The position numbers and the translations under genes are program-made. Source: an uncultured Tateyamaria sp. (GTDB lineage Bacteria; Pseudomonadota; Alphaproteobacteria; Rhodobacterales; Rhodobacteraceae). Taken from it: a stretch of DNA of 64,000 nt. The stretch lies in NCBI RefSeq assembly GCF_947503385.1, contig NZ_CANNDO010000002.1, positions 558,001 to 622,000 on the forward strand, given 5' to 3'. The notes beneath the pieces were generated by a model. It searched no databases. It saw only the letters and a list, made by a program, of their open reading frames with translations, and was not told the DNA's origin. Shown piece after piece: positions 8,505 to 15,686 of the stretch; position 1 is the first letter of the stretch, and every line of letters begins with the position of its first letter.

Positions 8505-8522
8505 TGTACACTTTTCCTGACA
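8505..8522. promoter_or_regulatory. PpsR/CrtJ-type operator in the puc promoter region
   Basis: A perfect TGT-N12-ACA (TGTACACTTTTCCTGACA) lies 94 nt before pucB, within the 310-nt gap 8306-8615. The consensus is that of PpsR, the aerobic/light repressor of photosynthesis genes. A nearby ACA-N8-TGT at 8494-8507 (ACATTTGCAATTGT) overlaps it. The rest of the gap shows no gene. I could not place the -35/-10 boxes with confidence. Confidence 0.6.
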
Positions 8523-8615
8523 CCCTTGCGGGAACAGTGTGCGTCAAATTTCCATCGGACCCAGACGAGACGGCAATATTCGTCCTTGGTCCACGCCTAT
8601 TACGGAGGATTCGAC

Positions 8616-8771
8616 GTGGCGGATAATGAAGACAAGGTGTGGCCCACAGGGTTGACGCTTGAAGAAGCAGAAGAGGTGCACAGCTACCTCATCGACGGCA
8701 CACGTGTGTTTGGCGCCATTGCGCTGCTGGCACATATTCTGGTGGCCGTTTCCACCCCCTGGCTCGGATAA
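8616..8771 (+). CDS. pucB: LH2 light-harvesting complex beta subunit PucB
   Basis: A 51-residue integral inner-membrane antenna polypeptide that binds bacteriochlorophyll a and carotenoid. The N-terminal extrinsic helix contains [19 protein letters not shown] with His22. The single membrane helix (about 27-47) carries His40, the B850 Mg ligand, and the chain ends TPWLG as in other PucB. It starts with GTG at 8616, preceded by GGAGG at 8604. It is 12 nt upstream of pucA, forming the usual beta-alpha pair. Confidence 0.94.
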   Translation: MADNEDKVWPTGLTLEEAEEVHSYLIDGTRVFGAIALLAHILVAVSTPWLG

Positions 8772-8783
8772 AGGAGGCACGTC

Positions 8784-9125
8784 ATGAACAATGCAAAGAT
8801 GTGGCTCGTCGTGAAGCCGACCGTGGGTGTTCCACTGTTCCTGAGCGCTGTGGCCGTTGGGTCCTTTGCCGTCCACGTGGCTGTTCTGACAAACACGTCG
8901 TGGGTGTCGGACTTCCTCTCCGGACAGGAGCTGGGTGCCGGTGACGCCGAAGAGGCGGCGCTGCGCATGGAGCAGAAAAACCAGACCGCCAAGGCGGGGT
9001 ATGTGATGCCCGGCACCAATGAGGTGACGATCATCATGTCCGACGGAACGCCGGTCAAGGCGATCCTCGCACCGCCAGAACAGCACGCCAGCGCCGAAAC
9101 CGGTGCGGCGCTGATCACGCGCTAA
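8784..9125 (+). CDS. pucA: LH2 light-harvesting alpha subunit PucA with long C-terminal extension
   Basis: The first ~45 residues are a normal LH2 alpha chain: MNNAKMWLVVKPTVGVPLFL, then the membrane helix with His31 (B850 ligand) and aromatic Trp40. Standard PucA is about 50-60 residues. This one is 113, because it continues with about 65 hydrophilic residues on the periplasmic side (SGQELGAGDAEEAALRMEQ, then TNEVTIIMSDGTPVKAIL). AAGGAGG precedes the ATG. The extension is in frame, with no sign of frameshift. Its function is unknown. Confidence 0.92.
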   Translation: MNNAKMWLVVKPTVGVPLFLSAVAVGSFAVHVAVLTNTSWVSDFLSGQELGAGDAEEAALRMEQKNQTAKAGYVMPGTNEVTIIMSDGTPVKAILAPPEQHASAETGAALITR

Positions 9126-9131
9126 ATCATG

Positions 9132-9168
9132 ACGGCCCGCAGGCATCCCCTGCGGGCCGTTTGCCTTT
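9132..9168 (+). terminator. Stem-loop after pucA (attenuator / mRNA stabiliser)
   Basis: A perfect 12-bp stem (9132-9143 with 9149-9160, ACGGCCCGCAGG / CCTGCGGGCCGT) has a 5-nt loop and is followed by TTTGCCTTT. In puc operons such a hairpin gives an abundant short pucBA message and a rarer readthrough into pucC. The same role is inferred here. Confidence 0.85.
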
Positions 9169-9217
9169 GGCAGCGGCTGCACGCCGCTCTCCCCCCTGCG
9201 AGCCTGCGACATTCACC

Positions 9218-10681
9218 ATGACGGACTATCGCACCTTTGCCACACGCAAACTGGCGGCGCTGGCGCCGAAATACCTGCCTTTTGCCGATGTCGCCTCGGA
9301 CGATGTGCCGCTGAGCCGCCTGATGCGGCTGTCGCTGTTTCAGGTGACCGTGGGCATGGCACTTGTGCTGCTGGCAGGCACATTGAACCGCGTGATGATC
9401 GTTGAATTGTCTGTCCCCGCCAGCCTCGTGGCCGGGATGCTGGCGCTGCCGCTGCTGTTTGCGCCCCTGCGCGCGCTGATCGGGTTCAAATCCGACACGC
9501 ATGTGTCCGCGCTGGGATTGCGGCGCGCGCCCTACATCTGGAAGGGCACTCTGTATCAATTCGGCGGCTTTGCCATTATGCCTTTTGCGCTGCTGGTCCT
9601 GTCAGGCTACGGCGAGGCGATCGATGCGCCGCGCTGGATTGGCTATTCCTCCGCCGCGCTGTCATTCCTGCTGGTGGGTGCCGGGGTGCATATGGTGCAG
9701 ACCGTTGGCCTTGCGCTGGCCACCGACCTTGTCGACGACGCCGACCAGCCAAAAGTGGTTGGCCTGATGTACGTGATGCTGCTGGTGGGCATGGTTGTCA
9801 GCGCGCTGGTGTTCGGCGCGCTTTTGACCCATTACACGCCCGGGCGGCTGATCCAGGTGATCCAGGGGGCCGCCGTCGTCACCGTGGCCCTGAACCTGAC
9901 CGCGATGTGGAAACAAGAGGCGCGCAGCCGCGCCCGCGCCGCGCAGATGAAGGTCCAGACCAAGGAACAGTTTGCCGTCGCGTGGCAGGCGCTGATACGC
10001 ATTCCGGGCACCAAGCGGCTGCTCGCCGTGATCGCTCTGGGCACCTTTGGGTTTGGCATGGCCGATGTCCTGCTGGAGCCCTATGGCGGGCAAGTGCTGG
10101 GCCTGACGGTCGCCAGCACGACCAAGCTGACGGCGCTGCTGGCTGCGGGCACGCTTGTGGGGTTTGGCATCGCCTCGCGGTGGCTGGGTCAGGGCGCGGA
10201 CGCCGCCCGGTTTGCACGGCTGGGCGCGGTCGTTGGCCTGCCGGGCTTTGCCGCCATCATTCTGTCCGCACAGATGATCGGCAGCAGCACCGGCACGGCG
10301 CTGTTCCTGTTGGGCACGCTGGCCACGGGCCTTGGGGCGGGCCTGTTTGGCCACGCTACACTCACGGCTGTTATTCGCACCGCCCCCAAGAACCGCATTG
10401 GCATGGCACTGGGGGCATGGGGTGCCGTGCAGGCCACCGCCGCAGGCATCGGTATCGCGGCCGCCGGTATCCTGCGCGACGTGATCCTTGCCGCCACCGA
10501 CAGCGCGACCACCGCCCCTGCCCTGCCCTATGTGGCGGTGTTTGCCGTCGAAATCACCATGCTGGCCCTTGCATGTCTTGTGCTGGGTCCGCTTGTCCGG
10601 GGTCGCCTGCGCGCGCGCGCTCCTGCTTCGACAGAGCCAGAGGCTCATACGACATATCCCAACCCGGTGGAGGTACCATGA
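9218..10681 (+). CDS. pucC: LH2 assembly protein PucC (BCD family, MFS-like)
   Basis: A 487-residue polytopic membrane protein with about 12 hydrophobic segments. It belongs to the bacteriochlorophyll-delivery branch of the major facilitator fold (PucC/LhaA/Bch2). Typical features are the N-terminal PFADVASDDVPLSRLMRLSLFQ segment, ALIGFKSDTH after TM2 and LRRAPYIWKGTLYQFGGFA. It is required for LH2 assembly in relatives. The start at 9218 (MTDYRTFATRK) follows the pucA hairpin; the upstream extension lies inside the hairpin. It overlaps the next gene by 4 nt. Confidence 0.93.
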   Translation: MTDYRTFATRKLAALAPKYLPFADVASDDVPLSRLMRLSLFQVTVGMALVLLAGTLNRVMIVELSVPASLVAGMLALPLLFAPLRALIGFKSDTHVSALGLRRAPYIWKGTLYQFGGFAIMPFALLVLSGYGEAIDAPRWIGYSSAALSFLLVGAGVHMVQTVGLALATDLVDDADQPKVVGLMYVMLLVGMVVSALVFGALLTHYTPGRLIQVIQGAAVVTVALNLTAMWKQEARSRARAAQMKVQTKEQFAVAWQALIRIPGTKRLLAVIALGTFGFGMADVLLEPYGGQVLGLTVASTTKLTALLAAGTLVGFGIASRWLGQGADAARFARLGAVVGLPGFAAIILSAQMIGSSTGTALFLLGTLATGLGAGLFGHATLTAVIRTAPKNRIGMALGAWGAVQATAAGIGIAAAGILRDVILAATDSATTAPALPYVAVFAVEITMLALACLVLGPLVRGRLRARAPASTEPEAHTTYPNPVEVP

Positions 10682-11361
10682 CCACGATTATCACCCGTCT
10701 CTTTGACGCGCACGCAGCAGCATCGCACGCCCGCGAGCGCATCATCTTTTGCGGCGTGCCCAGCCGTGCCGTCACCGTCATCGGCCCAGCCGAAGGCAAT
10801 GACGCCCGCCCCCTGATGGAGGCGGCCCACGTGCACCCGGATGCGATGGACACCTACGCCACCGCCATCACATCCGGAAAATCCCTGCTGGTTGTGCGCA
10901 CCACCTATCGCCCGCTCACCGCCGCAACCATGGTGCGCGACATGCTGGCCAAGATGGACACCGTGGACACCGGTGACGTGGTGGACGACTATTATATGAC
11001 CGACACGCCGGAAAAGGCACCCAGCATCCTCGACGAACACCCCTTGTTCCTGACCCTGCGCCTCGACACTTCCGGCTATGACGGCGGGCGGCTTTCGGAC
11101 GCGCTGGCCATGCGCATGGTGAGCCCGCGCAAGGAACGCAATTCGGCCAAGGGTCGGTCCGGCAAACGGTCCTCTGGGTTCTGGCCGATGCCGCTGGTGT
11201 CGCGCAAGGACCGCGGATCCTCCGTCATGCCGGGCGGACGCCATATGTCAGGCGGTTTCTGGCCGATGGGCCTGCTGTCCCGCGGCAACCGGTCAAACTC
11301 GTCCATTCGCGGCGGGGACAAGCCGTTTTCGCGGGCACTTGGCTGGCCAACCACCAGCTGA
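10678..11361 (+). CDS. puc-operon accessory protein with FWPM repeats
   Basis: A soluble protein of 227 residues, coupled to pucC by ATGA. The N-terminal ~150 residues look like a folded alpha/beta region (ITRLFDAHAAASHARERIIF, TYATAITSGKSLLVVRTTYR). It ends in a basic, serine- and glycine-rich tail. Two repeats near residues 167-190 and 192-212 follow the pattern SG(G)FWPMxLxSRxxRxxS. The position matches pucD/pucE of other puc operons, but I see no decisive similarity. It may interact with LH2 or membranes through the aromatic repeats; this is inference only. Confidence 0.75.
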   Translation: MTTIITRLFDAHAAASHARERIIFCGVPSRAVTVIGPAEGNDARPLMEAAHVHPDAMDTYATAITSGKSLLVVRTTYRPLTAATMVRDMLAKMDTVDTGDVVDDYYMTDTPEKAPSILDEHPLFLTLRLDTSGYDGGRLSDALAMRMVSPRKERNSAKGRSGKRSSGFWPMPLVSRKDRGSSVMPGGRHMSGGFWPMGLLSRGNRSNSSIRGGDKPFSRALGWPTTS

Positions 11362-11388
11362 TACGGCCCCAACCGATCACAATTTGCC

Positions 11389-11412
11389 AAACCGGCCCCC
11401 GTGGGCCGGTTT
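11389..11412 (+). terminator. Hairpin ending the puc operon
   Basis: A 10-bp perfect stem, AAACCGGCCC / GGGCCGGTTT, with a 4-nt loop lies 27 nt past the last puc-operon stop. The stem itself ends in TTT, followed by GTGACTTTG, so termination may be partial. Confidence 0.6.
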
Positions 11413-11483
11413 GTGACTTTGCGCCGGGCGGAACGCTTGTTACGGTCCGCGCGTAAAGACGTGGAAAGACAAAGAGGTGCCGC

Positions 11484-11855
11484 ATGGACATCGCTCAGGC
11501 CATCGTTCTGGCCTTGCAAGTTTGGGGCATCATCGGCGCATTGGTTGCCGTCGCCTTTCTGACGGTTGGCATTGACCGGATCGACGAAGATGCGCAGGGG
11601 GCCTATGTCTTTCGCCCGCTGCTGATCCCCGGCATTCTGATGATCTGGCCGCTGGTGCTGTGGCGCTGGTGGCAGATCGAGGCGGAGGCCGCCCCATGGG
11701 CAGCCCGCTACCGCCCGGTGCGGTCCGCGCACGGGTTGGCGGCCATCGCGATGAGTGTTGCAATCGTTGCAATCGTCATCGCCGGTCTGTCCGTGCGGCA
11801 AACATGGCCCGCAGATGCAGCCCCCGTGCAACTGAGCGAGGGCAGCGGTCAATGA
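11484..11855 (+). CDS. Small membrane protein, first gene of the Rieske operon
   Basis: A 123-residue protein with three hydrophobic helices: about 5-27 (IVLALQVWGIIGALVAVAFL), about 45-62 (LLIPGILMIWPLVLWRWW) and about 85-105. A conserved-looking loop GIDRIDEDAQGAYVFRPLL lies between the first two. I recognise no named family. Its stop overlaps the start of the ferric-reductase/Rieske gene by 4 nt, so it probably belongs to the same membrane complex. AAAGAGG precedes the start. Confidence 0.8.
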   Translation: MDIAQAIVLALQVWGIIGALVAVAFLTVGIDRIDEDAQGAYVFRPLLIPGILMIWPLVLWRWWQIEAEAAPWAARYRPVRSAHGLAAIAMSVAIVAIVIAGLSVRQTWPADAAPVQLSEGSGQ

Positions 11856-12913
11856 GTGTCAAATACATCCCCGTTCAGTGGAACCCGAACAAATGGGTCT
11901 ATGACGCCATCATGCTTGCGGGTGTGGCCGCGTTCCTGTGGCTGTTCCTATACCGGACGCCCGAGACGCTGGGATATGACCCGGCCATCAACCCGCAAAT
12001 CCACAACGCCCGCGCCTTTGGCGCCTGCGCCTTTGTCATGCTGACCGTGATCCTCTGCATCGGGCCGCTGGCGCGGCTGGACCGGCGATTTCTGCCGTTG
12101 CTCTACAACCGGCGGCATTTCGGGGTGATGACCGCCTTTGTGGCGCTGACGCACGCGGGCTACATCCTCAACTGGTATTTTGCCTTTTCCAGTTCGGACA
12201 AATTCGTGGGCCTGCTCTATGCCAATTCCAGCTTTGGGCAGGTGGCCGGATTTCCGTTCGAGGTGTTTGGCATCTTTGCCCTGCTCTGCCTGTTGATCCT
12301 CGCGGCCACAAGCCACGATTTCTGGCTTAAGTTCCTGACGCCCCCCGTCTGGAAACGGCTGCACTACCTGATTTACGCCGCCTATTTCTCGGTCGCGGCC
12401 CATGTCAGCCTTGGCATTCTTCAGGACCAGCAGAACCACCTGTTCACTGCGCTGTTCCTCATGGGGGCTGGCGCGGTTGTGGTGCTGCATCTCGCTGCGT
12501 GGCGCGCCGAAAGCGGTGCCAAAGCTGCTGCACATGACGGCAACTGGGTCCACGTGGCCGACGCGTCCGCCTTTCGCGAAGGGTTCGCCAAGATCACGCG
12601 CCTGCCCAATGGCGACCGGGTCGCAGTTTTCCTGATGGAGGGGCAATTGTCGGCCATCGCCAATGCCTGTGCGCACCAGAACGGCCCACTGGGCGAGGGC
12701 AAGATTATCGACTGCCTTGTCACCTGCCCGTGGCACGGGTTCCAATATGACGTGCGCACGGGCCGTTCGCCCGCGCCGTTCACTGAAAAAGTGCCGACCT
12801 ACAACCTCCGCCTTGTGGGCAACACGGTCGAGGTCAACGCCGACGCCAATCCGCCGGGCACCTATGTCGAACCCGTGGCCTTGCCGCAAACAGGATCGGA
12901 GGTTCCGGCATGA
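11852..12913 (+). CDS. Ferric-reductase-like membrane domain fused to a Rieske [2Fe-2S] domain
   Basis: A 353-residue protein. Residues about 20-230 form a multi-helix ferric-reductase-like transmembrane region (cytochrome b-like fold, with histidines in helices such as TAFVALTHAGYILNW and LHYLIYAAYFSVAAHVS). Residues about 245-340 are a Rieske ferredoxin with the cluster ligands CAHQNG (about 273) and CPWHGFQYD (about 292), spaced CxH-x16-CxxH. The fusion suggests electron transfer from the 2Fe-2S centre to membrane heme. The acceptor is unknown. Overlaps of 4 nt on both sides indicate a tight operon. Confidence 0.88.
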   Translation: MSVKYIPVQWNPNKWVYDAIMLAGVAAFLWLFLYRTPETLGYDPAINPQIHNARAFGACAFVMLTVILCIGPLARLDRRFLPLLYNRRHFGVMTAFVALTHAGYILNWYFAFSSSDKFVGLLYANSSFGQVAGFPFEVFGIFALLCLLILAATSHDFWLKFLTPPVWKRLHYLIYAAYFSVAAHVSLGILQDQQNHLFTALFLMGAGAVVVLHLAAWRAESGAKAAAHDGNWVHVADASAFREGFAKITRLPNGDRVAVFLMEGQLSAIANACAHQNGPLGEGKIIDCLVTCPWHGFQYDVRTGRSPAPFTEKVPTYNLRLVGNTVEVNADANPPGTYVEPVALPQTGSEVPA

Positions 12914-13677
12914 GCGACAAACCGTTTTTCGTGGGCTACCTGCCCGCCCCCGGACCGCTGCGCGGGTTCCTGATCGCCGTGGCTGTGCTGTTGATCGGCG
13001 CAATGGCGGGCGCAGGCTATCTTATGGGGGCCGCACAGGACGATCCCGGCCCCGGTGCGTTCCGGTTTGACTATGGGCGTCAGACGGTGACGGGCGTGGT
13101 GGACATGGTCCCCTACCCGATCCTGCATGTGACCCAAGGCAACGACCGCATTGCCGTTGGCGACAGCTTTATGATGACCGCGGGCGGCAAATCGGGCGTG
13201 GATGGACGCGCCATGCCGCTCAACGGCCAGTTGGCGCAGGTGTCGGGCATCGTGCTGGAACGCGGCGACCTCTACATGATGCAGCTGCGCGGCGGGCGGA
13301 ACGGGTTGCAGGCCACCGATGGCGAGGTGCCCGACATCCCCATAGAGCCGCAGGGGCGCTGGCAACTGACGGGTGAAATCTGCGACGGCAAATGTCTGGC
13401 CGGGGCGATGCGTCCGGGCCGCGGTCTAGCGCACAAGGCCTGCGCCAACCTGTGCCTGCTGGGCGACGTGCCTCCCATCTTTGTCTCGACCCAGCCAGTG
13501 ATGGGCGAAGAATTCCTGCTGGTCACCGGCCCCGATGGCACCCGCCTGCCGCGCGACGCCTATGACTGGGTCGCGCAATTTGTCACCGCCGCCGGAAACA
13601 TCACCCGGCGCGGCGATATCCTCGTCTGGGAGATCGAGCCCGACACCATCCGCCTTGCCGGGGAGGACGCAGAATGA
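12910..13677 (+). CDS. Membrane-anchored periplasmic protein of the Rieske operon
   Basis: A 255-residue protein. One N-terminal membrane anchor (about 19-42, GFLIAVAVLLIGAMAGAGYL) is followed by a soluble domain. The domain holds VVDMVPYPILHV, GRAMPLNGQLAQVSGIVLERGDLYMMQL and a cysteine group: GEICDGKCLAGAM and KACANLCLLGDVPPIFV. The CxxxC...CxxxC pattern could bind metal or form disulfides. The second half also resembles repeated small beta units (GEEFLLVTGPDG). No family is recognised. It overlaps both neighbours by 4 nt. Confidence 0.75.
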   Translation: MSDKPFFVGYLPAPGPLRGFLIAVAVLLIGAMAGAGYLMGAAQDDPGPGAFRFDYGRQTVTGVVDMVPYPILHVTQGNDRIAVGDSFMMTAGGKSGVDGRAMPLNGQLAQVSGIVLERGDLYMMQLRGGRNGLQATDGEVPDIPIEPQGRWQLTGEICDGKCLAGAMRPGRGLAHKACANLCLLGDVPPIFVSTQPVMGEEFLLVTGPDGTRLPRDAYDWVAQFVTAAGNITRRGDILVWEIEPDTIRLAGEDAE

Positions 13678-13937
13678 AACGCATCCTGTGGCTTCTGATT
13701 GCGGCGCTGACCACGGCTGTCCTTTACTACGTGTCGCGGTTCTGGACGTTCCGCCTGTGGCCCCGCGACGGGCTTTTCGGGATCGAGGCGCTGCGCCCGC
13801 AGGGCGGGCTGGTGGCCCAGTGGTTGCGCGGCACCGATCTTGCCCCGTTTGAACTTCTGATCTGGGCCATTGGGGCATTCCTGCTGCTCACAGCGCTACA
13901 AAAGCTCTATGATCTGCTGAACAAACCACCCGAATAA
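13674..13937 (+). CDS. Small two-helix membrane protein, last gene of the Rieske operon
   Basis: An 87-residue protein with membrane helices at about 4-24 (ILWLLIAALTTAVLYYVSRF) and about 60-80 (FELLIWAIGAFLLLTALQKL). A loop between them contains LWPRDGLFGIEALRPQGGLVA. It overlaps the previous gene by 4 nt. It is probably a structural subunit of the complex formed by the preceding three proteins; function unknown. Confidence 0.75.
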   Translation: MKRILWLLIAALTTAVLYYVSRFWTFRLWPRDGLFGIEALRPQGGLVAQWLRGTDLAPFELLIWAIGAFLLLTALQKLYDLLNKPPE

Positions 13938-14025
13938 GTGGTATTGACCGGGTTTGCCCCCTTTTGCGAAAGCGTACCTGTGCGTATACTGCCCGCAATC
14001 AAGAGCAGAAAACCCCGAGCAAATC

Positions 14026-15033
14026 ATGCCACGCAAAGCCGCCAAAACCACGGCGCCCTTCAATATCGCCATTGTCGGCCAAAGGGGCCGCCTGTCCTTT
14101 GAGGCGATCCTGTTTGCCGCCTCACTGCGCGCCAAAAGCCCCGGATTTCAAGGCCACCTGTTGGTCGCCGAACCACAGCCGGGACCCAATTGGGAGGGCG
14201 ATCCGCGCATCGCCCAAGAGGATGTGCGCCAGACGCTCACCGATCTGGGCGCGGAAATCGTGCCCTTTGAGACCCCGCATTTCGGCGCACATTACCCTTA
14301 TGGCAACAAGATCGAGATGCTGGCCGCCCTGCCCAAGGGCGAGCCGTTCGTGTTCTTTGACACCGACACGCTGATCCTCGACGAAATCAGTACCCTGCCC
14401 TTTGATTTCAACACCCCATCCGCCTCAATGCGGCGCACCGGAACGTGGCCCGAGATCGAGCTTTATGGCCCCGGCTATACCGAGATATGGTCGTCGCTCT
14501 ATGACAAGTTCGGCCTCGATTTTGCCAGCAGCATCGACCCCAACGAACCGGATGAATACTGGGGCCGATATCTCTATTTCAACGCGGGCTACTTCTTTGG
14601 CGCGTGCCCGCAGAAGTTCGGCAAACTGTTCACCGAATACGCGTTGGCCATCCGCGACGACCCGCCCCGCGCGCTGGTGTGCCAGTCTCTGGACCCATGG
14701 CTGGATCAGGTGGCGCTGCCACTGGTCATTCATGCGCTGGGGGGCAGCCGCAAAAGCGCCGTGCACGGGATGCTCGACGGTACGCATAGCTGCCATTACC
14801 GCATGTTCCCGCTGCTTTATGCCCGCGAAAGCGAGGCGGTGATTGCCACGCTCGAAGAGATCGCAGCCCCCAACAAGATCAAGAAGGTGCTGAAATCCTA
14901 CGACCCGATCAAGCGGATGGTCTATCAGGGCCGCGGCGACAAGGTGCGCGCGCTGTTTGACCAAAATGACATGCCGCGCAAAGAACAGGCGATCCGCAAT
15001 CGCATCAAATCCAACGGCTTTTGGATGCGCTGA
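14026..15033 (+). CDS. Glycosyltransferase-like protein (GT-A type, DxD motif)
   Basis: A cytoplasmic protein of 335 residues. The DxD nucleotide-sugar/metal motif is seen as FVFFDTDTLIL (Asp112, Asp114), after GNKIEMLAALPKGEPF; this is the layout of GT8-like enzymes. Further conserved-looking segments are YLYFNAGYFFGACPQKFG and LDPWLDQVALPLVIHALGG. The start at 14026 was chosen because the longer frame (MPPFAKAYLCVYCP) lacks a ribosome site. It stands alone, so no sugar pathway can be assigned. Confidence 0.75.
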   Translation: MPRKAAKTTAPFNIAIVGQRGRLSFEAILFAASLRAKSPGFQGHLLVAEPQPGPNWEGDPRIAQEDVRQTLTDLGAEIVPFETPHFGAHYPYGNKIEMLAALPKGEPFVFFDTDTLILDEISTLPFDFNTPSASMRRTGTWPEIELYGPGYTEIWSSLYDKFGLDFASSIDPNEPDEYWGRYLYFNAGYFFGACPQKFGKLFTEYALAIRDDPPRALVCQSLDPWLDQVALPLVIHALGGSRKSAVHGMLDGTHSCHYRMFPLLYARESEAVIATLEEIAAPNKIKKVLKSYDPIKRMVYQGRGDKVRALFDQNDMPRKEQAIRNRIKSNGFWMR

Positions 15034-15096
15034 CGGGGCGACGCCACGTCACTTTGGGACGCGGGGCGATTCCGGCGCAAAACGGGTCGATTACAG

Positions 15097-15114
15097 ACTT
15101 TGCGCGCGCAAAGT
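15097..15114. promoter_or_regulatory. 18-bp perfect palindrome upstream of the NTF2-like gene
   Basis: ACTTTGCGCGCGCAAAGT is perfectly self-complementary and lies 55 nt before the ATG at 15170. It sits where an operator for a dimeric regulator would be expected. It could also form a hairpin, but no T run follows. Confidence 0.5.
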
Positions 15115-15169
15115 TCGTACTTACATAACACGTACACCACCCAAACATTGTCATCGTATGGAGGCAGAG

Positions 15170-15598
15170 ATGTCACGCTCCATTACCACTGTTTTGTCGT
15201 GCCTTGCCGACGCCCTCATCGACGGTCGGCTGGATCACATCACGCGCTACTTCGCCTATCCCCTTCCGCTATATTGCAATGGTGAACTGATCGTGTTCGG
15301 CAGCCCCGACACGTTGAAAGAAGCCCTGTCGATGTACCGCGACGCCATTCTCGCCATCGGCACGGTCAAAATGCGTCCGCGCCTGGTGGCACAAGGCTTG
15401 CCCGTGCGCGGCTATTCCAGCGTTTGGATCGAATGGGACCATCTGGATGCCGCGGGCACGTGCCTGCGCACCAACCAAGTCCGCTATGCAACCTATCAGG
15501 GCGCGATGGATCTGCATCCGCGCATCGAAATCGTCGACTATACCGTGACGGCCTTTCCCGAGCTTTACGAATCCCTGCCCGCCGTTCGCACCGCCTGA
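15170..15598 (+). CDS. Small NTF2/SnoaL-like protein of unknown function
   Basis: A 142-residue cytoplasmic protein with the composition of a cone-shaped NTF2-like fold: helix LADALIDGRLDHITRYFAYPLPLYC, then LIVFGSPDTLKEALSMYRDAI and paired strands ending VRYATYQGAMDLHPRIEIVDYT. Such folds serve as small-molecule isomerases or as binding proteins, and no catalytic residue stands out. A GGAGGC ribosome site precedes the ATG. An 18-bp palindrome upstream suggests regulated expression. Confidence 0.7.
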   Translation: MSRSITTVLSCLADALIDGRLDHITRYFAYPLPLYCNGELIVFGSPDTLKEALSMYRDAILAIGTVKMRPRLVAQGLPVRGYSSVWIEWDHLDAAGTCLRTNQVRYATYQGAMDLHPRIEIVDYTVTAFPELYESLPAVRTA

Positions 15599-15686
15599 GC
15601 AAAGCGCGCCCACGCTCTTGCCGCCCCCGTCGCCTTTGCCGTAGGTGTACGCCAACGCGTATTTCTGCACTGCAAAGGACATCTCC

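Noticed and set aside
15599-15686. Possible SAM-II riboswitch before metY
   Set aside because: SAM-II elements are common upstream of this gene in alphaproteobacteria, but I could not find the pseudoknot pairing in the 88-nt gap.
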